64,000 nucleotides of DNA from Fodinibius sp964490705 (GTDB taxonomy: Bacteria > Bacteroidota > Rhodothermia > Balneolales > Balneolaceae): contig CAZBCG010000002.1 in assembly GCA_964490705.1 (NCBI GenBank), positions 288,900-352,899 on the forward strand. The letters run 5' to 3'. The notes beneath the pieces are model-generated. The model was not told where the DNA came from. It searched no databases and saw only the letters and a list, made by a program, of their open reading frames with translations. A program made the position numbers and the translations under genes. Each line of letters begins with the position of its first letter. Position 1 is the first letter of the stretch. Positions 60,389 to 64,000 of this stretch are shown one piece after another.

Positions 60389-62638
60389 ATGGATAACGAG
60401 AAAAGTCAGACATCATCAAACAGTACCGAAAGTGATAACAAGAATGATATAAGTAAGTGCCCATTTCACAATGGCGCTTCAAGACAAACGGCCGGTGGCG
60501 GTACCCAAAACCGGGATTGGTGGCCGAATAAGTTGAATCTTGATATTCTTCGCCAGCATTCTCCAAAATCCAATCCCATGGACGAGGATTTCGACTATGC
60601 CGAGGAATTTCAGAAGCTGGATTATGATGCTGTAAAGAAAGATCTCAACGATCTTATGACCGATTCCAAGGATTGGTGGCCGGCTGATTGGGGTCATTAC
60701 GGAGGGCTCTTTATCCGGATGGCCTGGCACAGTGCAGGTACGTACCGTGTTGCCGATGGCCGAGGAGGCGGAAGCACCGGTAACCAGCGTTTCGCTCCCG
60801 TCAATAGCTGGCCAGATAATGTGAGTCTCGACAAGGCACGCCGTTTGCTTTGGCCGATCAAGCAAAAGTATGGCAAAAAACTTTCATGGGCCGACCTGAT
60901 GATTTTGGCAGGTAATGTCGCGCTCGAATCAATGGGCTTTGAAACCTTCGGTTTCGGAGGCGGACGTGAAGATGTCTGGGAACCTGAGAAAGATGTCAAT
61001 TGGGGACCTGAAGAAGAATGGCTCGCAGATGAGCGTCACGATGAGGATGGAAATCTCGAAGGGAATCTTGCTGCCGACCATATGGGTCTGATTTATGTGA
61101 ATCCGGAAGGTCCGAACGGCGAACCTGATCCGGCAAAAGCAGCGGATTTTATTCGACAGTCGTTCAAACGTATGGCGATGAATGACTACGAAACAGTCGC
61201 ACTCATTGCCGGTGGACATACGTTTGGTAAAGTTCACGGCGCCGCTCCCGAAGATCACAACGGTCCCGATCCCGAGGCAGCCCCGATTGAAGAGCAGGGT
61301 CTCGGCTGGAACAACGAATATGGAACTGGCAAAGGTCCCGACACGATTACCAGTGGTCTCGAAGGCGCATGGACAGATCAGCCGATTAAATGGGACATGG
61401 GCTTCTTTGAAAACTTGTTCAACTACGAATGGGAGCTGACCCAAAGTCCTGCAGGCAAGTACCAGTGGACTCCGAAAGATGAGGAAGCTCAAAATACCGT
61501 ACCCGACGCGCATGATCCAGACAAAAAGAATGCTCCTATGATGCTCACGACGGATCTCGCGCTAAAAGTAGATCCTGAATATGAGAAGATTTCACGACAC
61601 TTTTATGAGAATCCGGAAGAATTTGCAGATGCTTTCGCCCGAGCATGGTTTAAGCTTATCCACCGGGATATGGGACCAAAAGAGCGTTACCTCGGGCCGG
61701 AAGTCCCCGAGGAAGACTTGCTCTGGCAAGATCCGATTCTCGAAGTTGATCATGAACTGATTGATGACAAGGACATTGCTCAACTAAAAGAGGAAATCCT
61801 GGATTCCGGATTAACGGTTTCTGAACTCGTTTCTACTGCATGGGCATCCGCGTCAACGTACCGAGATTCCGATAAACGAGGCGGTGCAAATGGTTCACGT
61901 ATCCGTCTTGCTCCACAGAAAAATTGGGAAGTCAATAATCCCGGACAGCTATCCAACATGCTTGAGACGCTGGAAGGTATCCAAGAGGAATTCAATAACG
62001 TTCAATCCGGTGATAAGAAAGTTTCATTGGCCGATCTGATTGTTCTGGGTGGAGCTGCCGCTATTGAAAAGGCGGCTGAAAATGCCGGTCACGATATTAC
62101 GGTACCATTCACACCGGGACGTGCTGATGCCACAGAAGAGCAAACCGATGAGGAATCCTTTGAATGGCTCAATCCGGATGCAGACGGGTTCCGTAACTAT
62201 TATGATACCGAGCGCAATGCAACGGCAGAAGAACTGCTGGTTGACAAAGCTCAACTGCTGACGCTGACGCCGCCTGAAATGACGGTGCTGCTTGGCGGCA
62301 TGCGGGTGCTCGATACCAACTATGACGGATCTGAGCATGGCGTATTCACGGATAACCCGGGTGCACTTACAAATGACTTCTTTGTTAATCTGCTCGATAT
62401 GAGTACGACCTGGAAACCGGTGTCGGATGACAGGGAAGTGTTTGAACTCCGCGATCGTGATACCGACGAAGTGAAGTGGACCGGTACCCGTGCAGACCTG
62501 GTCTTCGGTTCAAATTCTGAATTGCGGGCACTTGCCGAAGTTTATGCAACTGAGGATAGTGAAGAGAAGTTCATAAATGACTTCGTAGATGCCTGGACCA
62601 AGGTTATGCAACTGGATCGTTTCGATCTGGACAAATAA
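60389..62638 (+). CDS. katG: Catalase-peroxidase
   Basis: The 749-residue cytoplasmic heme enzyme breaks down hydrogen peroxide. Distal-site residues are R110, W113 and H114 in IRMAWHSAGTYR. The Met-Tyr-Trp cross-link set is W113, Y236 (LIYVNPEG) and M262 (RMAMND), and the proximal heme ligand is H277 (GGHTFGK). The second, heme-free half repeats the fold (VSTAWASASTYRDSDKRGG). Length is normal for KatG. No oxyR or perR gene is nearby. A strong terminator follows. Confidence 0.96.
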   Translation: MDNEKSQTSSNSTESDNKNDISKCPFHNGASRQTAGGGTQNRDWWPNKLNLDILRQHSPKSNPMDEDFDYAEEFQKLDYDAVKKDLNDLMTDSKDWWPADWGHYGGLFIRMAWHSAGTYRVADGRGGGSTGNQRFAPVNSWPDNVSLDKARRLLWPIKQKYGKKLSWADLMILAGNVALESMGFETFGFGGGREDVWEPEKDVNWGPEEEWLADERHDEDGNLEGNLAADHMGLIYVNPEGPNGEPDPAKAADFIRQSFKRMAMNDYETVALIAGGHTFGKVHGAAPEDHNGPDPEAAPIEEQGLGWNNEYGTGKGPDTITSGLEGAWTDQPIKWDMGFFENLFNYEWELTQSPAGKYQWTPKDEEAQNTVPDAHDPDKKNAPMMLTTDLALKVDPEYEKISRHFYENPEEFADAFARAWFKLIHRDMGPKERYLGPEVPEEDLLWQDPILEVDHELIDDKDIAQLKEEILDSGLTVSELVSTAWASASTYRDSDKRGGANGSRIRLAPQKNWEVNNPGQLSNMLETLEGIQEEFNNVQSGDKKVSLADLIVLGGAAAIEKAAENAGHDITVPFTPGRADATEEQTDEESFEWLNPDADGFRNYYDTERNATAEELLVDKAQLLTLTPPEMTVLLGGMRVLDTNYDGSEHGVFTDNPGALTNDFFVNLLDMSTTWKPVSDDREVFELRDRDTDEVKWTGTRADLVFGSNSELRALAEVYATEDSEEKFINDFVDAWTKVMQLDRFDLDK

Positions 62639-62678
62639 TTAGGCACGATATAAATAATTATAGATTAATTTTATCTTA

Positions 62679-62709
62679 AAAGGCAGTCTCACTCGAGACT
62701 GCCTTTTTT
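62679..62709 (+). terminator. Terminator of katG
   Basis: AAGGCAGTCTC and GAGACTGCCTT form a perfect 11-bp stem with loop ACTC, followed by a run of T, starting 41 nt after the stop. Confidence 0.88.
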
Positions 62710-62722
62710 ATTTATACAGGAG

Positions 62723-62911
62723 TTATTTTTGATTCGACTGGCTTCGAACTCGTGTGACTAAATACCATCCCGCACCAAGTAAAATAAGCAGTAGCGGAAT
62801 AGCACCGGGCTCACTCTCTACACTAATCATGTATATCATAAGTACGACTCCGATCACAATAGTTAGTATCGATATTATTTTGTGTAGTCTTAAACTTTCA
62901 GGTTTTTCCAT
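62723..62911 (-). CDS. Small two-helix membrane protein
   Basis: The 62-residue protein has two hydrophobic helices (about 12-29, IISILTIVIGVVLMIYMI, and 35-52, AIPLLLILLGAGWYLVT), a charged N-terminus and a basic C-terminus. No family is recognised. It lies 32 nt downstream of the next membrane gene on the same strand, so the two could form a unit. Confidence 0.6.
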   Translation of the reverse strand: MEKPESLRLHKIISILTIVIGVVLMIYMISVESEPGAIPLLLILLGAGWYLVTRVRSQSNQK

Positions 62912-62943
62912 ATTAAGCTCTCTATTAGTGTGAACATTTGTAG

Positions 62944-63513
62944 TTATACTGCATTCTGTTCAGATTCTCCTTGCGCTGCATAACGAAACAGCAAGGCCGA
63001 TACCACAAACAGTGTGATGAAAAACCCATTAACACCTATAATGTGGAATACTGTGCTGGGAGGTGACTGATAAAATCCACCGATCAGAGCAATAGCAGCC
63101 ACCAATGTCTGAGCGAGCGCCATCGCAAACATTGTTAAAACCATTTCCCGCGACCGAAATCGGGCCATGAGCGCACCGATGACTCCGACAAAAATCACCC
63201 CAAAATACAACAGATTGACGGGGTTGTCCTCCGTACCGATAATGCCCACCGCAAGGTTTGTCCAGATGAGGAAGAATCCAGTGAAGAGTGCAAACCCTAT
63301 TGCGACCCGGTAGGCAATTTCGCCCGACTTTCTCGTTATCAGTTTATACGTAAGGCCGATACCAAATAGGAGGGTGCCGGCAAAAATGAAATCAGAAAAA
63401 GTCCAGACCACTTCATCAGTGAACTGCATTGCAATCAGTGGTATCATTAATAATAATCCGGTAGCGAGTGCAAGGCCGGCAATGGATTGGTAAAAATTAC
63501 TATCTGTGTTCAC
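62944..63513 (-). CDS. Multi-pass membrane protein, unknown family
   Basis: The 189-residue protein has about six hydrophobic helices separated by short loops. The third loop is basic (FRSREM) and the C-terminus is short and polar. No catalytic or transport motif is visible. The gene sits 63 nt after the partial membrane gene at the window edge. GC is higher here than around katG. Function unknown. Confidence 0.6.
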   Translation of the reverse strand: MNTDSNFYQSIAGLALATGLLLMIPLIAMQFTDEVVWTFSDFIFAGTLLFGIGLTYKLITRKSGEIAYRVAIGFALFTGFFLIWTNLAVGIIGTEDNPVNLLYFGVIFVGVIGALMARFRSREMVLTMFAMALAQTLVAAIALIGGFYQSPPSTVFHIIGVNGFFITLFVVSALLFRYAAQGESEQNAV

Positions 63514-63576
63514 GAGTATTTCCTTTTTATTTTTGGTTGTTATTTACAATGAGCCGACAAAGCGGCAATTCATAAG

Positions 63577-64000
63577 TCATACGAATCCGAACAAGGGTGG
63601 AAAGATAATTCCGACTATCGCCGCCCACACGGCATAAATGGGCAGGTAATCCGTCTGCCACCGTTCGAGTGCCGGGAATGTTCTGCGTCTATGCAGGAAG
63701 TGGATGTAGAGTACCGCGGACCAGACCAGGTTAACCAAAAGGATCACGTTCATGCCCAGGGCAGCCACACGATTCGGGGTGAAACCGAATTCCGTGATCC
63801 GCTCGGAAATAGCCCATAGCGCTACGGCATCGGCCAACAGCGCACTGACTACCAGCACAACCTGTATCACATCGAAGGCGCCGGGTGGGGACTGGGGATT
63901 CCGGGCAGAGATGCAGTAGAGCAGGAGTCCCAGAACTACCACCAAGAGCATGTCGAAAGCGATGAGCACGTTACGATCGATTTCCACACCGCGCCCGGTC
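63577..64000 (-). CDS. C-terminal part of a larger membrane protein (cut by window edge)
   Basis: At least 136 residues with about four hydrophobic helices end in VWAAIVGIIFPPLFGFV. A GTG at 63987 could start it, but the frame stays open to the last base of the window, and the C-terminal layout (FTPNRVAALGMNVILLVN, then LERWQTDYLPIYAVWAA) looks like the end of a longer integral membrane protein. I therefore treat it as partial at its 5' end. No family is named with confidence. Confidence 0.55.
   Translation of the reverse strand, partial: TGRGVEIDRNVLIAFDMLLVVVLGLLLYCISARNPQSPPGAFDVIQVVLVVSALLADAVALWAISERITEFGFTPNRVAALGMNVILLVNLVWSAVLYIHFLHRRRTFPALERWQTDYLPIYAVWAAIVGIIFPPLFGFV

Overview
The window reads like the chromosome of a free-living, aerobic member of the Bacteroidota/Balneolota-Rhodothermota side of the tree, most likely a Balneolia-type organism. 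The case rests on a SusC/SusD/SusE outer-membrane system, a type IX secretion sorting domain with a YPNPFNP start on a 1284-residue amylase, many short lipoprotein signals, few recognisable Shine-Dalgarno sites, TAnnTTTG-like promoter elements and moderate GC. No search could be run, so the taxon is an inference.

Region 1 (1-22.6 kb) is a starch/maltodextrin utilisation locus. The left arm, on the plus strand, holds beta-phosphoglucomutase, a GH65 maltose-type phosphorylase, a GH13 lipoprotein and an MFS sugar transporter. The right arm, on the minus strand, reads susC-susD-susE, then four more GH13 enzymes (a lipoprotein paralogue of the plus-strand one, an archaeal-type GH13_7 lipoprotein, a giant T9SS-sorted amylase and a neopullulanase-like enzyme) plus a small FN3 lipoprotein. 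The logic is: cut starch outside the cell and at the surface, import through SusCD, finish in the periplasm, take maltose through the MFS carrier, phosphorolyse it and feed glucose 6-phosphate into glycolysis. SusD carries an inserted copy of the SusE starch-binding module. A LacI-type operator overlaps a promoter-like element upstream of susC. No regulator gene lies inside the window.

Region 2 (22.6-32.5 kb) holds a MoxR-like AAA+ ATPase, ribosomal protein L31, a metallo-hydrolase, and a minus-strand cluster of a sigma-54 activator, an LptE-like lipoprotein and a TPR protein. It then holds an ECF sigma operon whose anti-sigma factor ends in an extracytoplasmic CBM48-type (AMPK-beta-like) glycan-binding domain. 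The next gene, a beta-barrel, ends in the same domain. A secreted protein of unknown family and a DUF4382-like lipoprotein follow.

Region 3 (32.5-41.4 kb) is housekeeping: miaB, pyrE, pgpA/pgsA, cinA, an outer-membrane barrel, ftsX and a NYN-LOTUS protein. Region 4 (41.6-47.2 kb) is pstSCAB-phoU with a phosphate-porin-like protein. Region 5 (47.2-52 kb) has a secreted protein, tRNA-Val(GAC), nusB, a PPP phosphatase, ychF and a SPOR lipoprotein. Region 6 (51.6-55 kb) is deoC with a complete and a half-length aldehyde dehydrogenase. Region 7 (55-64 kb) has a HEAT-like protein, a PAS kinase/NarL regulator pair, Hsp20, an amidohydrolase, katG and three membrane-protein genes, the last cut by the window edge.

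Dispersed palindromes of two kinds (TGTCATCCTGAA arms, and hairpins sharing the loop TGCTCCGCG) sit in several gaps. I saw no CRISPR array, insertion sequence, prophage or rRNA.
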